From an uncultured Bacteroidota bacterium (GTDB lineage: Bacteria > Bacteroidota > Bacteroidia > Bacteroidales > P3), in assembly GCA_902762805.1 (NCBI GenBank), contig CACWPQ010000025.1, positions 1 to 36,460 of the forward strand: a DNA stretch of 36,460 nucleotides, read 5' to 3'. Under the pieces are notes generated by a model, which was not told the origin of the DNA, ran no database searches, and was given only the letters and a program-made list of their open reading frames with translations. The position numbers and the translations under genes are program-made. Below, piece by piece: positions 15,106 to 23,140 of this stretch (the stretch's first letter is position 1; each line of letters opens with the position of its first letter).

Positions 15106-16055
15106 CCCGTATCCTCATCTCCGACCGCACCCACGAGGTGCTTCCCCAGCGTCTGCGCGAGGCTGGCTTCGACGTTAGCGTCGAGCCCGACCTCGACCGC
15201 GCCGCCCTCATCCGTGCCGCCCAGGGCTGCCAGGGGCTCGTGGTGCGCAGCAAGGTCATCGTGGACCGCCCCTTCATCGACGCCTGCCCCTCGCTCCGCT
15301 GCATCGGCAGGGTGGGGGCTGGCATGGAAACCATCGACGTGGACTATGCCTCCGCCCGCGGCATCCGTTGCCTCAACAGCCCCGAGGGCAACCGCGACGC
15401 CGTCGGCGAGCATGCCGTCGGCCTCCTCCTCGCCCTGCTCAACCACATACCCCGCGCCGATGCCGAGGTGCGCCGCAGCCTGTGGAAGCGCGAAGCCAAC
15501 CGCGGCCTGGAACTGGGCAGCCTCACTGTGGGCATCATCGGTCTCGGCAACATGGGCCGCGCCTTCGCCAGAAGGCTTTCGGGCTTTGGCTGCCGCGTGG
15601 TCTACTATGACAAGTATCTAGAAAATCTAGAATCTCTAGAGAATCTAGAATTTCTAGAAAGGATGGAGTCGCTGGCGCTCCTCCAGCAGGAGGCCGACGT
15701 GGTCTCCTTCCACGTACCCCTCACCGACGAGACCCGCCACTACCTCGACGCCCCCTTCATCGACGCCATGCGCAAGCCCTTCTTCCTCCTCAACACCGCC
15801 CGCGGCGCCGTGGTCGACACCGCCGCCCTCGCCGACGGCCTCGCCAGCGGCAAGGTGCGCGGCGCCGCCCTCGACGTCCTCGAGCAGGAGAACATGCAGG
15901 CCGACTCCATGGCCACCGACCCCTCCCTGCTCAAAATCCAAAATCCAGAATTCAACGTTGTCTTCACCCCCCATGTCGCCGGCTGGACCGTCGAGTCCAA
16001 GTACAAGCTCGCCGCCGTGCTGGCCGACAAGATAATCGACACCCTTCAAGCATGA
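15102..16055 (+). CDS. D-2-hydroxyacid dehydrogenase (phosphoglycerate dehydrogenase-like)
   Basis: Predicted 317-residue NAD(P)-dependent oxidoreductase. The Rossmann motif GIIGLGNMG starts at about residue 144, and the catalytic set of the family is present: Arg234 (TARGAVVD), Glu261 (DVLEQEN) and His291 (TPHVAGWT). There is no C-terminal ACT domain, so it is the short form; serA-like activity or another 2-oxoacid is possible. Two repeat arrays interrupt it in frame: a five-unit 9-mer (15617-15661) just after the second Rossmann strand, giving the odd stretch YLENLESLENLEFLER, and a heptamer array (15933-15953). Overlaps the genes on both sides by 4 nt, indicating one operon. Confidence 0.88.
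   Translation: MTRILISDRTHEVLPQRLREAGFDVSVEPDLDRAALIRAAQGCQGLVVRSKVIVDRPFIDACPSLRCIGRVGAGMETIDVDYASARGIRCLNSPEGNRDAVGEHAVGLLLALLNHIPRADAEVRRSLWKREANRGLELGSLTVGIIGLGNMGRAFARRLSGFGCRVVYYDKYLENLESLENLEFLERMESLALLQQEADVVSFHVPLTDETRHYLDAPFIDAMRKPFFLLNTARGAVVDTAALADGLASGKVRGAALDVLEQENMQADSMATDPSLLKIQNPEFNVVFTPHVAGWTVESKYKLAAVLADKIIDTLQA
15617..15661 (+). repeat. in-frame 9-mer tandem repeat (five units, TCTAGA core)
   Basis: Five 9-bp units each begin with TCTAGA and differ in the last three bases. They encode a repeating (N/S/F)LE pattern inside the dehydrogenase. The AT-rich sequence contrasts with its surroundings. Because the period is 9, copy changes keep the frame. Confidence 0.88.
15933..15953 (+). 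repeat. degenerate heptamer array (AAAATCC, three units)
   Basis: AAAATCC is followed by an exact copy and a diverged AGAATTC. In frame it encodes KIQNPEF in the dehydrogenase, shortly before the catalytic His291 region. Weakest member of the heptamer family. Confidence 0.6.
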
Positions 16056-16630
16056 TAGTAGTAAAGAACAGCATAGTCTCCGACGACGTGGCCGACCAGC
16101 GCTTCTGCTGCGACTGCACGGTGTGCCGCGGCGCCTGCTGCGTCGACGGCGACAGCGGCGCCCCCCTGCTCGAGGAGGAGGTGCCCATATTGGAGGCCAT
16201 CCTGCCCGAGGTGCGCCCCTACATGACGCCCGAGGGCATCGCCGCCGTCGAGGCGCAGGGCGTGGCCGTCCGCGACCGCGACGGCGACCTCGGCACACCC
16301 CTCATCGACGGCTCAGCCTGCGCCTTCATCAACTACGCCCCCGACGGCACCGCCCTCTGCGCCATCGAGAAAGCCTTCCGTGCCAACCATTTTCAATTTT
16401 TAATTTTCAATTTTCAATTCCCCAAGCCCGTCTCCTGCCACCTCTATCCCATCCGCGTGGAGGACTACGGCGAGTTCACCGCCGTCAACTACCACCGCTG
16501 GGACATCTGCCGCCACGCCCACGGACAGGGCGAGCCGCTGTACATCTATTTAAAGGAACCCCTCGTCCGCCGCTTCGGCCAGGAGTGGTACGACGAGTTG
16601 TTGCAAGAAATATCAAACCGCCATGAATAA
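16052..16630 (+). CDS. DUF3109 family cysteine-rich protein
   Basis: Predicted 192-residue cytoplasmic protein that resembles the DUF3109/YkgJ-type zinc- or iron-chelating family. Conserved cysteines occur as CCDCTVCRGACC (about residues 18-29), ACAF, LCAIEKAF, SCHLYPIRV and DICRHA, suggesting a metal or Fe-S site; no biochemical role is known to me. Between AIEKAFRA and KPVSCHLYPIRV, where relatives have a short loop, this protein has an extra HFQFLIFNFQFP encoded by a heptamer array (16391-16418). Overlaps the dehydrogenase by 4 nt and lspA by 8 nt. Confidence 0.85.
   Translation: MIVVKNSIVSDDVADQRFCCDCTVCRGACCVDGDSGAPLLEEEVPILEAILPEVRPYMTPEGIAAVEAQGVAVRDRDGDLGTPLIDGSACAFINYAPDGTALCAIEKAFRANHFQFLIFNFQFPKPVSCHLYPIRVEDYGEFTAVNYHRWDICRHAHGQGEPLYIYLKEPLVRRFGQEWYDELLQEISNRHE
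16391..16418 (+). repeat. heptamer array (TTTCAAT x4) inside DUF3109 gene
   Basis: Units TTTCAAT, TTTTAAT, TTTCAAT, TTTCAAT; with the flanking T on each side the block is 30 bp and stays in frame, adding about ten hydrophobic/aromatic residues. It is the same sequence type as the array in the TonB receptor leader. Confidence 0.9.
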
Positions 16631-17270
16631 ACGCAAGCAAGTCTGCATCGTAGCCGCCATCGTGGGCGGCATCCTCCTCGTCGACCAGGTGGTCAAAATC
16701 CTGGTCAAAACCAATATGCACATCGGTGAAGACATCCCCCTCATCGGCTCCTGGTGTCGACTCCATTTCATTGAGAACGAGGGTTTTGCCTTCGGTATGG
16801 CCTTCGGTGGCGAGGTGGGCAAAATCCTGCTCACCCTCTTCCGCATCGTCGCCTCGGGCCTCATCGTGTGGTTCATCCTGAAGCATATCCGGAAAGGGGC
16901 CCACAAGTCGCTCATCTACAGCCTCACCCTCATCCTCGCCGGTGCCGTGGGCAACCTCATCGACTGCTGCTTCTACGGCCTCATCTTCAACGAGAGCTAT
17001 TACAACGTCGCCACCCTCTTTCCGCCCGAAGGCGGCTATGCCCCCTTCCTGCAGGGCAAGGTGGTCGACATGTTCTACTTCCCCCTCTTCGAGTTCGACT
17101 GGCCGCAGTGGATGCCCTTCGTCGGCGGGCAGCATTTCGAGTTCTTCAGCGCCATCTTCAATGTGGCCGACGCCGCCATCACAATCGGTGTAATTTGGCT
17201 CCTGGTGTACTTCCTTTTCTTCGCCCCGAAGGAAGAAAACGCCTCCGAAGAAGAAAAAATTAAAGAATGA
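16623..17270 (+). CDS. lspA: lipoprotein signal peptidase (signal peptidase II)
   Basis: Predicted 215-residue inner-membrane aspartic peptidase that cleaves prolipoproteins before the lipidated Cys. It has four hydrophobic segments and the two catalytic aspartates: Asp114 in GAVGNLIDCCFYG and Asp183 in IFNVADAAITIG. ENEGFAFGMAF matches the conserved ENxGxAF motif. It is longer than proteobacterial LspA because of an extra loop between the aspartates (about residues 120-170), a form I associate with Bacteroidota. Last gene of the overlapping cluster begun by the TonB receptor; the heptamer array follows. It would process the lipoproteins predicted here. Confidence 0.95.
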   Translation: MNKRKQVCIVAAIVGGILLVDQVVKILVKTNMHIGEDIPLIGSWCRLHFIENEGFAFGMAFGGEVGKILLTLFRIVASGLIVWFILKHIRKGAHKSLIYSLTLILAGAVGNLIDCCFYGLIFNESYYNVATLFPPEGGYAPFLQGKVVDMFYFPLFEFDWPQWMPFVGGQHFEFFSAIFNVADAAITIGVIWLLVYFLFFAPKEENASEEEKIKE

Positions 17271-17285
17271 AATCGTTTGAAAATC

Positions 17286-17317
17286 AATCCCTAATCCCTA
17301 ATCCCTAATCCCTAATC
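17286..17317 (+). repeat. intergenic heptamer array (AATCCCT x4.5)
   Basis: Four exact AATCCCT units plus AATC lie 15 bp after the lspA stop codon and just before the tRNA promoter. It is the one array of the family in clearly non-coding DNA. Confidence 0.9.
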
Positions 17318-17327
17318 AAAAAAATAT

Positions 17328-17358
17328 TTTGCCAGTTTGCAAAATCTTCGTACTTTTG
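17328..17358 (+). promoter_or_regulatory. promoter of the tRNA-Phe gene
   Basis: TTTG at 17328-17331 and TACTTTTG at 17351-17358, 19 bp apart, match the Bacteroidota -33/-7 consensus. The -7 box is 26 bp before the tRNA. Confidence 0.7.
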
Positions 17359-17384
17359 CACCCGATTTCACAAGCGAAATTGAT

Positions 17385-17457
17385 GGCGTCGTAGCTCAGT
17401 TGGTAGAGCGAAGGACTGAAAATCCTTGCGTCACTGGTTCAAATCCAGTCGATGCCA
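17385..17457 (+). tRNA. tRNA-Phe (anticodon GAA)
   Basis: A full cloverleaf can be drawn: acceptor GGCGTCG with CGATGCC, D-arm GCTC/GAGC, anticodon stem AAGGA/TCCTT around loop CTGAAAA (anticodon GAA), and T-arm ACTGG/CCAGT with TTCAAAT. The discriminator is A57; CCA is not encoded. It has its own promoter and terminator. Confidence 0.97.
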
Positions 17458-17474
17458 CACAAATCAACAAAAAG

Positions 17475-17502
17475 GACAGGCGCAAAGGCCTGTCTTTTTT
17501 TT
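17475..17502 (+). terminator. intrinsic terminator after tRNA-Phe
   Basis: GACAGGC and GCCTGTC with a 6-nt loop are followed by eight T residues, 18 bp after the tRNA. Confidence 0.92.
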
Positions 17503-17563
17503 ATTTTGGTTGCCGTGCGTCTGCATGCGCGAATATTTTTTCGCGTAATTTTAATAATATTTG

Positions 17564-17571
17564 TATCTTTG
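17564..17571 (+). promoter_or_regulatory. -7 promoter box of the YitT-family gene
   Basis: TATCTTTG matches TAnnTTTG and is 53 bp before the ATG at 17625. The upstream region is AT-rich; no clean -33 TTTG is seen. Confidence 0.6.
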
Positions 17572-17624
17572 CAGAATTAGCAACTATAAAAAAACACACA
17601 TAAACAGCAAACAAACAAACCTTT

Positions 17625-18581
17625 ATGACTGGAATCAACACCAAAAAAGACTTCAAAAGTGAACTCTACGCCTACCTGCTGCTCACCGTGGGCAGCGCAC
17701 TCTTCGCCATCGGCGACGTGATGTTCGTCAACCCCTACCTCATGGCCCCCGGCGGCACCTATGGCCTCTCCAACGTCTTCAACACCCTCTGGCCGTGGAA
17801 GATATCCTTCTATGCCATCTGCATGGACATCCCCCTGCTGCTCATCGGCACCTGGATCCTCGGTCCCAAGTTCGGCGTGAAGACCATCGTCTCCACTGCA
17901 CTCATCTTCCTCTTCACCTACCTGCTCGAAATCTGGTGGGGCTACAACCCCGTCATCTACAGCGGCGAGATCACCAGCGCCTCCATCGAGGGCCTCTCGA
18001 TGGTGCAGATACCGCACGACGGCGGATGGTTCGTGCCCGATTACTTCCTCAACACCGTCGTCGCCGGCCTCATCTACGGCATCGCCATCGGCCTCATCTT
18101 CCGCTCTGGCGCCACGAGTGGCGGCTCCGACATCATCTCCATGATACTGCACAAGTACACCAAAATCTCCCTCGGCACCCTCGTCATGATTGTCGACGGT
18201 ATCATCACCCTCTCCACCCTCGTGGCCTTCGGCGACATCCGCCTCCCCATCTACTCGGTCATCATCATCTACATCGAGGGCAAGGTCATCGACCTCGTCG
18301 TGGAGGGCATGAAGAGCTACAAGACCATGTTCATCATCACCGACAACACTGAAGCCGTGCGCGACTACATCATCAACGATCTCCGCCGCGGCGGCACCTG
18401 CCTCACCGGCACCGGCCTCTACCAGGGCAATGAGCGCAAGATGCTCTACGTCACCCTCGACCGCGCCGACATGGTCAAGCTCCGCTCCAGCCTCCACCGC
18501 ATCGACCCCATGGCCTTCGTCAACATCATGGACAGCAGCGAAATCCTCGGCACCGGCTTCCGCGCCCTGCCGCAAGAGTAA
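17625..18581 (+). CDS. YitT family membrane protein with C-terminal DUF2179 domain
   Basis: Predicted 318-residue integral membrane protein. Five or six hydrophobic segments fill about residues 15-235. The N-terminal half has NPYLMAPGGTYGLSNV and, further on, GATSGGSDIIS, both typical of YitT proteins. A C-terminal cytoplasmic domain (about 240-315; MFIITDNTEAVRDYIIND, RKMLYVTLDRADMVKLR) looks like DUF2179. The function is unknown; a transport role is often supposed. It has its own promoter and is followed after 23 bp by the glycosyltransferase. Confidence 0.88.
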   Translation: MTGINTKKDFKSELYAYLLLTVGSALFAIGDVMFVNPYLMAPGGTYGLSNVFNTLWPWKISFYAICMDIPLLLIGTWILGPKFGVKTIVSTALIFLFTYLLEIWWGYNPVIYSGEITSASIEGLSMVQIPHDGGWFVPDYFLNTVVAGLIYGIAIGLIFRSGATSGGSDIISMILHKYTKISLGTLVMIVDGIITLSTLVAFGDIRLPIYSVIIIYIEGKVIDLVVEGMKSYKTMFIITDNTEAVRDYIINDLRRGGTCLTGTGLYQGNERKMLYVTLDRADMVKLRSSLHRIDPMAFVNIMDSSEILGTGFRALPQE

Positions 18582-18604
18582 CCCTCTCAAGCACTCAATC
18601 ACTT

Positions 18605-19801
18605 ATGAAGGTACTTCAGCTTTGCAACAAGCCCCCCTATCCGCCGGTCGACGGTGGTACGATGGCGATGAACAGCATCACCCAGGGCCTGCTGGCCCAC
18701 GGCTGTCAGGTCAAGGTGCTCACCGTGGCCACCGACAAGCATCCCGTGCGCACCGACCAGCTGCCGGACGACTACCGCCAGCGCACAGCCTTCGAGTCGG
18801 TCTATATCGACCTCGGGCTGAAACCCCTGCCGGCCGTAGGTGCCCTGCTCACTGGCGAAAGCTACCATGTGCAACGCTATATCAGCGACGCCTTCGCCGT
18901 CAAGTTGCGCGAGATATTGCAGCACGAGCAGTTCGATATTATCCATGTGGAGTCTATCTTCCTCACCCCATACGTGCCGCTCATCCGCCGCTGTTCCAAG
19001 GCTAAAGTCATACTGCGTGCCCACAACGTGGAGCACCTCATCTGGAAGCGCATCGCAGCCTCGTGCCGCAACCCGTTCCGTCGCTGGTACCTCAAACACC
19101 TCTCGCTCACCCTCCGTGCCTACGAGTTGGAACACCTCTCCGACTACGACGGCATCGTGTGCATCACCCGCAACGACGCCGACCGCTTCATGGCCGACGG
19201 TTGCCGCCGTCCTGTGGTCAGCATTCCCTTCGGTGTCGAGCCGCCCTCGGTGGCCGCGGCCGAGGAGGAGCCCGATTCGCTCTTCCACATCGGCGCCATG
19301 GACTGGATGCCCAACAAGGAGAGCATCCAGTGGCTGCTCGACGAGGTGTGGCCCGTGGTCCATGCCCAGGTGCCTCAAGCCAAACTCTACCTCGCCGGAC
19401 GCAAGATGCCGGAGGCGTGGAGGAATGCCACCTTCCCCGGCGTCACCGTGGTGGGCGAGGTCGACGACGCCTCGCAGTTCATCTCCGGCAAGAAAATCAA
19501 CGTCGTCCCCCTGCTCAGCGGCAGCGGCATACGTGTGAAAATCATCGAGGCCATGTCGATGGGCAAGACCGTCATCACCACCACCGTCGGCGCCCAGGGT
19601 ATCGACTACACCGACGGCGTCGACATCCTCATCGCCGACACTCCGCAGCAGTTCGCCGACCAAGTGAAGCGCTGCCTCTCCGACGACACCTTCTGCCGCT
19701 CCGTGGGACAGGCCGCCGCCGCTCTCATCGCACGCCAGTACAACATCGGTCTGCTGACCGACCAACTGATTGATTTCTACAACCAACGTCTCGAAATATG
19801 A
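18605..19801 (+). CDS. glycosyltransferase, GT4/GT-B type
   Basis: Predicted 398-residue cytoplasmic glycosyltransferase. The N-terminal GT-B domain begins VLQLCNKPPYPPVDGGTMAM, with the Gly-rich loop for the acceptor side, and HNVEHLIWKR is a motif often seen in surface-polysaccharide enzymes. The C-terminal domain has IGAMDWMPNKESIQWLL and the donor-binding segment SGSGIRVKIIEAMSMGKTVI, whose Glu matches the E-x7-E motif region. The sugar donor and acceptor are unknown; LPS or capsule synthesis is an inference. The stop codon overlaps the ATG of the next gene. Confidence 0.9.
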   Translation: MKVLQLCNKPPYPPVDGGTMAMNSITQGLLAHGCQVKVLTVATDKHPVRTDQLPDDYRQRTAFESVYIDLGLKPLPAVGALLTGESYHVQRYISDAFAVKLREILQHEQFDIIHVESIFLTPYVPLIRRCSKAKVILRAHNVEHLIWKRIAASCRNPFRRWYLKHLSLTLRAYELEHLSDYDGIVCITRNDADRFMADGCRRPVVSIPFGVEPPSVAAAEEEPDSLFHIGAMDWMPNKESIQWLLDEVWPVVHAQVPQAKLYLAGRKMPEAWRNATFPGVTVVGEVDDASQFISGKKINVVPLLSGSGIRVKIIEAMSMGKTVITTTVGAQGIDYTDGVDILIADTPQQFADQVKRCLSDDTFCRSVGQAAAALIARQYNIGLLTDQLIDFYNQRLEI

Positions 19802-20313
19802 AACGCCTGCTTCTAACCCTCGCCCTCCTGATGGCCTTCGCCGCCTCAGCCCAGCATCTAACCATCCCCGGCACTGAAGTGCAATACCGCCTCAACAGCG
19901 AAGACTGGGTCTATGTCCGCACCTTCCAGCACCCCAAGGGTGGCGACATCTACCTCTATGCCTACACCGGCCACAACGTGGTCGACCTCGAGGGCGACAC
20001 CGTGCTGCCGTTCCTGCGTATCTATGTGGTGCGAGACTACGACGGCGACCTCTACGACCTGGCCTACGAGCGCTACGAGGCCCAGCCCTACCAGGCGCTC
20101 AAGGAGTACACCAAGGGCGAAGGCCTGCCCTCCTCCGGCGGTCTCGGATACATCGGTGCCTACACCAACACCGCCGACCAGAAGGACTACCAGTTCTACA
20201 TGACCTACTTCCTCTCCAAGCGCACCTCGGTCGAATTCCGCCTCGAGACCACCAAAGACACATTCAACGACATGGAATTCGAGTTCAAAGACATCCTCAA
20301 CTCCATCAAATAA
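19798..20313 (+). CDS. small exported protein, unknown
   Basis: The 171-residue product has a clear signal peptide (MKRLLLTLALLMAFAASAQ) ending in a typical AxA-Q site. The mature part is polar and rich in Tyr and Asp, with no lipobox and no motif I recognise. It overlaps the glycosyltransferase stop and sits 12 bp before the OmpA-type protein, so it may be a periplasmic partner of that protein. Confidence 0.75.
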   Translation: MKRLLLTLALLMAFAASAQHLTIPGTEVQYRLNSEDWVYVRTFQHPKGGDIYLYAYTGHNVVDLEGDTVLPFLRIYVVRDYDGDLYDLAYERYEAQPYQALKEYTKGEGLPSSGGLGYIGAYTNTADQKDYQFYMTYFLSKRTSVEFRLETTKDTFNDMEFEFKDILNSIK

Positions 20314-20325
20314 GACCCTGACCAC

Positions 20326-23076
20326 ATGAAAAGACTCACCCTCGCTCTCGCCTGCCTGCTCTTCGCCACCACCCTCGTGGCACAAAGCGAAACCGCGAAG
20401 GACTACGAGGCCCGCTTCACCCGCCTCAACAAGGCCTACTCCAAGTCGCCCAACGACGTGGAGGCCCTCTACAACCTCTCCTCCTTCTACTTCGAAAGCG
20501 GCAACCCCATGCGCAACCTGCCCATGGCCATGAAATACATCCAGCGAACCGAGTCCTGTCATATCAAACTGATCGAGGACGACAAGACCGGCGAGCTCGG
20601 ACGCCTGGTGCGCAGCGGCATCACCCTGCCCTCCATCCGCCAGACCAAGCAGGCAATCATTGACAGTGCTTACAAAACCATTGAAATGCGCACCGACATG
20701 AGCGGCGTGGAACTCGACACCTACATGGACGCCTTCGGCATCGACATCGAGCTGGTGCGCCTGCTGCGTCAACGCCGCATCAATCAGGTCTACGACGAAG
20801 CTCTCAAAACCGGCACCGTCGACGCCTACCACCAGTTCATCACCGTCTATCCCGGCACCGACGAGGCCGAGCAGATGGAAGCCCGCATCGCCAAACTGGC
20901 CCCGGGTCTTTTCGAAGGGCTCACCGCCGAGGATGCCATCGATGCTGCGGCCAAGCGCTATCCGATGAGCCCCTCGGTGCAGCGCGCCGCCGAGAAGCAG
21001 AAGAGCCGCCAGGCCTACGCGCTGGCCAGCAAACGCAACACCGTAGAGGCCTACAACGACTACCTCCGCCGCTACCCCGCCAGCGACGAAAGCGACCAGG
21101 CCCGCGAGCGGCTGGACAACCTCCTCGTCGTCTCCTACTCCAAGTGCAAAACCGCCATGGACTATGCCCACTTCGCCACCACCTATCCCGAAATATCCCT
21201 CGCCGACAAAGCCCTCGACCAGATGCGACGGCTCATCTATGAGCAGCAGGACGTGGACGCCGCACGCCACTACCTCGAGCACTTCAAACTCGACCCCCAC
21301 TACCTCGAGGTCTACAGCCGCTACTACTCGTGGCATGCCGCCGAAGGCAACGGCGACCCCCTGCGCCGTTTCCAGCAGCAGCATCCCGACTACCCCTACC
21401 AGCGCACCCTCGAGGAAGACCTCGAGCGCGCCGAACGCTACGACCGGGTCAACCTCATGGGCGACTACCTTGAGGTGGACTACGCACGCTACTCCGACTA
21501 CGTGCGCCAGCTCACGGGACGCGGCATCGCCTTCATCCCCCTGCAGCGCATGATCCAGCTCCAGGTGGCCTCGGGCAACTACCAGGCTGCGCTGGACCGC
21601 ATCCGCCGCTTCGACATCTGCTTCGAAAACACCTCCAACAAGGAATACCGCGAACTGCAGCGCCTCCTCTCCGCTCCAGCGTCGGGACGCCGTGTGAGTC
21701 GCGAGTTCGCCGCCACCTACCACATCCACAACCCCACCATCAACCCGGCCGACGGCCGCCTCTACTTCACCCGCTCCTCAGGCACCAACACCCGCATCTG
21801 CTATGCCGTCAAAGATGGCAATGAATGGCGCTCGGCTGGCGAGGTGGCTCTCGCCGGCATCAACTCCACCGAGGGCTACACCTTCTTTGGCTTCTATGCC
21901 GGAGGCTCCCACATGCTCCTCGGCCACGAAGGCAACATCATGATGGCTCAAAATGAAGGCGACACCTGGCGCATCACAGAAATCCCCCCCTACCCCGTCA
22001 ACACCGACCACATCGAAACCGATGCCTACATGCTGCCCGACGGCAGCGGCATTTTGCTGGCCTCCGACCGCCCCGGCGGTCGCAACCTCCAAGCCTCCGG
22101 CGCCTACTTCCACGGCGATACCGCTCTCGCCACCGACATCTACTTCATCCCCTACATCAACAACTCCTGGGGCCCCGCCGTCAACCTCGGCAATACCATC
22201 AACACACCCTACTCCGAACGCTCCCCCATCCTCAGCCGCAACCTCAAAACCCTCTACTTCATCTCCGACGGCCGTGGCGGACTAGGCTATGGCGACATCT
22301 ATATGAGCACCCGTACCAGCATCAAAGACTGGACCTCGTGGAGCGAACCCCAGAATATCGGCAAAGACATCAACAGCGGATACGCAGAAACCGACATCAG
22401 CTTCAGCACCGACGAAAAACGCCTCTATTTCGCCTCCAACCGCGACATGAACCGCTACTCCATGTATAGCCTGGCCACCAACCACGATACCTCCAACTCC
22501 TACCAGCCCTGCACCGTCGACATCCTCGGCATGGAATCCTTCCTGCTGCGCGTCCGCGTGGCCGACCTCGTGCAGCAGGCCGTCACCCAGACCGTCGAAT
22601 GCTCCGGCGAAAGCAACGCCATCACCTTCAACGTCCACAAAGACAAACACTACGCCGTCATCGGCGACGCCGGCACCTACTTCGTCCCCGCCATCATTGT
22701 CGACCCCAAAGTGAAGACCCCCCAACGCCTCAAAGGCTACACCTTCCCCGTCCTCGTCGCCATGGACAAACCCGTGCCACTGCTCGCTGTCGACTTCGAC
22801 AACGAGCAAGCCCTCACCCCAGTGGCCGAACTACAACTGCAGCAACTCGCCCACTTCCTCACCCTCAACCCCCAGGGCATCGCCGAATTCGCCATCGACG
22901 TCGCCGGCAGCGACGAAACCCTCGCCTACAACCTCTCCCTCGAGCGCGGACGCCTCATCCGCAACTACCTCAACTACCAAGGCATCCCCGACCCCCGCAT
23001 CATCATCTCCGCCTACGGCAACGTCAACGTCAAACGCACCGGCAAATCCACCGTCAGCGTCCGCTTCAGAGAGTAA
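20326..23076 (+). CDS. TPR / beta-propeller / OmpA-domain outer-membrane-associated protein (PorE-like architecture)
   Basis: Predicted 916-residue exported protein. A signal peptide (1-19) is followed by a long helical repeat region (about 25-450; ALYNLSSFYFESGN is TPR-like). A PD40/WD40-like propeller (about 465-720) has blades such as INPADGRLYFTRSSG, LSRNLKTLYFISDGRGG and FSTDEKRLYFASNRD. An about 85-residue beta domain comes next, then a C-terminal OmpA-like peptidoglycan-binding domain (about 815-916; NLSLERGRLIRNYL). This order matches PorE, a T9SS component that contacts peptidoglycan, but other Bacteroidota proteins share it, so the role is inferred. Last gene of the glycosyltransferase run. 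Confidence 0.82.
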   Translation: MKRLTLALACLLFATTLVAQSETAKDYEARFTRLNKAYSKSPNDVEALYNLSSFYFESGNPMRNLPMAMKYIQRTESCHIKLIEDDKTGELGRLVRSGITLPSIRQTKQAIIDSAYKTIEMRTDMSGVELDTYMDAFGIDIELVRLLRQRRINQVYDEALKTGTVDAYHQFITVYPGTDEAEQMEARIAKLAPGLFEGLTAEDAIDAAAKRYPMSPSVQRAAEKQKSRQAYALASKRNTVEAYNDYLRRYPASDESDQARERLDNLLVVSYSKCKTAMDYAHFATTYPEISLADKALDQMRRLIYEQQDVDAARHYLEHFKLDPHYLEVYSRYYSWHAAEGNGDPLRRFQQQHPDYPYQRTLEEDLERAERYDRVNLMGDYLEVDYARYSDYVRQLTGRGIAFIPLQRMIQLQVASGNYQAALDRIRRFDICFENTSNKEYRELQRLLSAPASGRRVSREFAATYHIHNPTINPADGRLYFTRSSGTNTRICYAVKDGNEWRSAGEVALAGINSTEGYTFFGFYAGGSHMLLGHEGNIMMAQNEGDTWRITEIPPYPVNTDHIETDAYMLPDGSGILLASDRPGGRNLQASGAYFHGDTALATDIYFIPYINNSWGPAVNLGNTINTPYSERSPILSRNLKTLYFISDGRGGLGYGDIYMSTRTSIKDWTSWSEPQNIGKDINSGYAETDISFSTDEKRLYFASNRDMNRYSMYSLATNHDTSNSYQPCTVDILGMESFLLRVRVADLVQQAVTQTVECSGESNAITFNVHKDKHYAVIGDAGTYFVPAIIVDPKVKTPQRLKGYTFPVLVAMDKPVPLLAVDFDNEQALTPVAELQLQQLAHFLTLNPQGIAEFAIDVAGSDETLAYNLSLERGRLIRNYLNYQGIPDPRIIISAYGNVNVKRTGKSTVSVRFRE

Positions 23077-23140
23077 AAAAACTGCGCCAGCTCAATAACC
23101 CATCCCCTTTAACCTGCACACAATAACCCCATAACCCACC

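Noticed and set aside
17286..17317. CRISPR array
   Set aside because: Units are directly adjacent heptamers without spacers, and no cas genes are present.
17337..17603. 88-codon plus-strand frame
   Set aside because: It runs through the tRNA-Phe promoter, the tRNA and its terminator.
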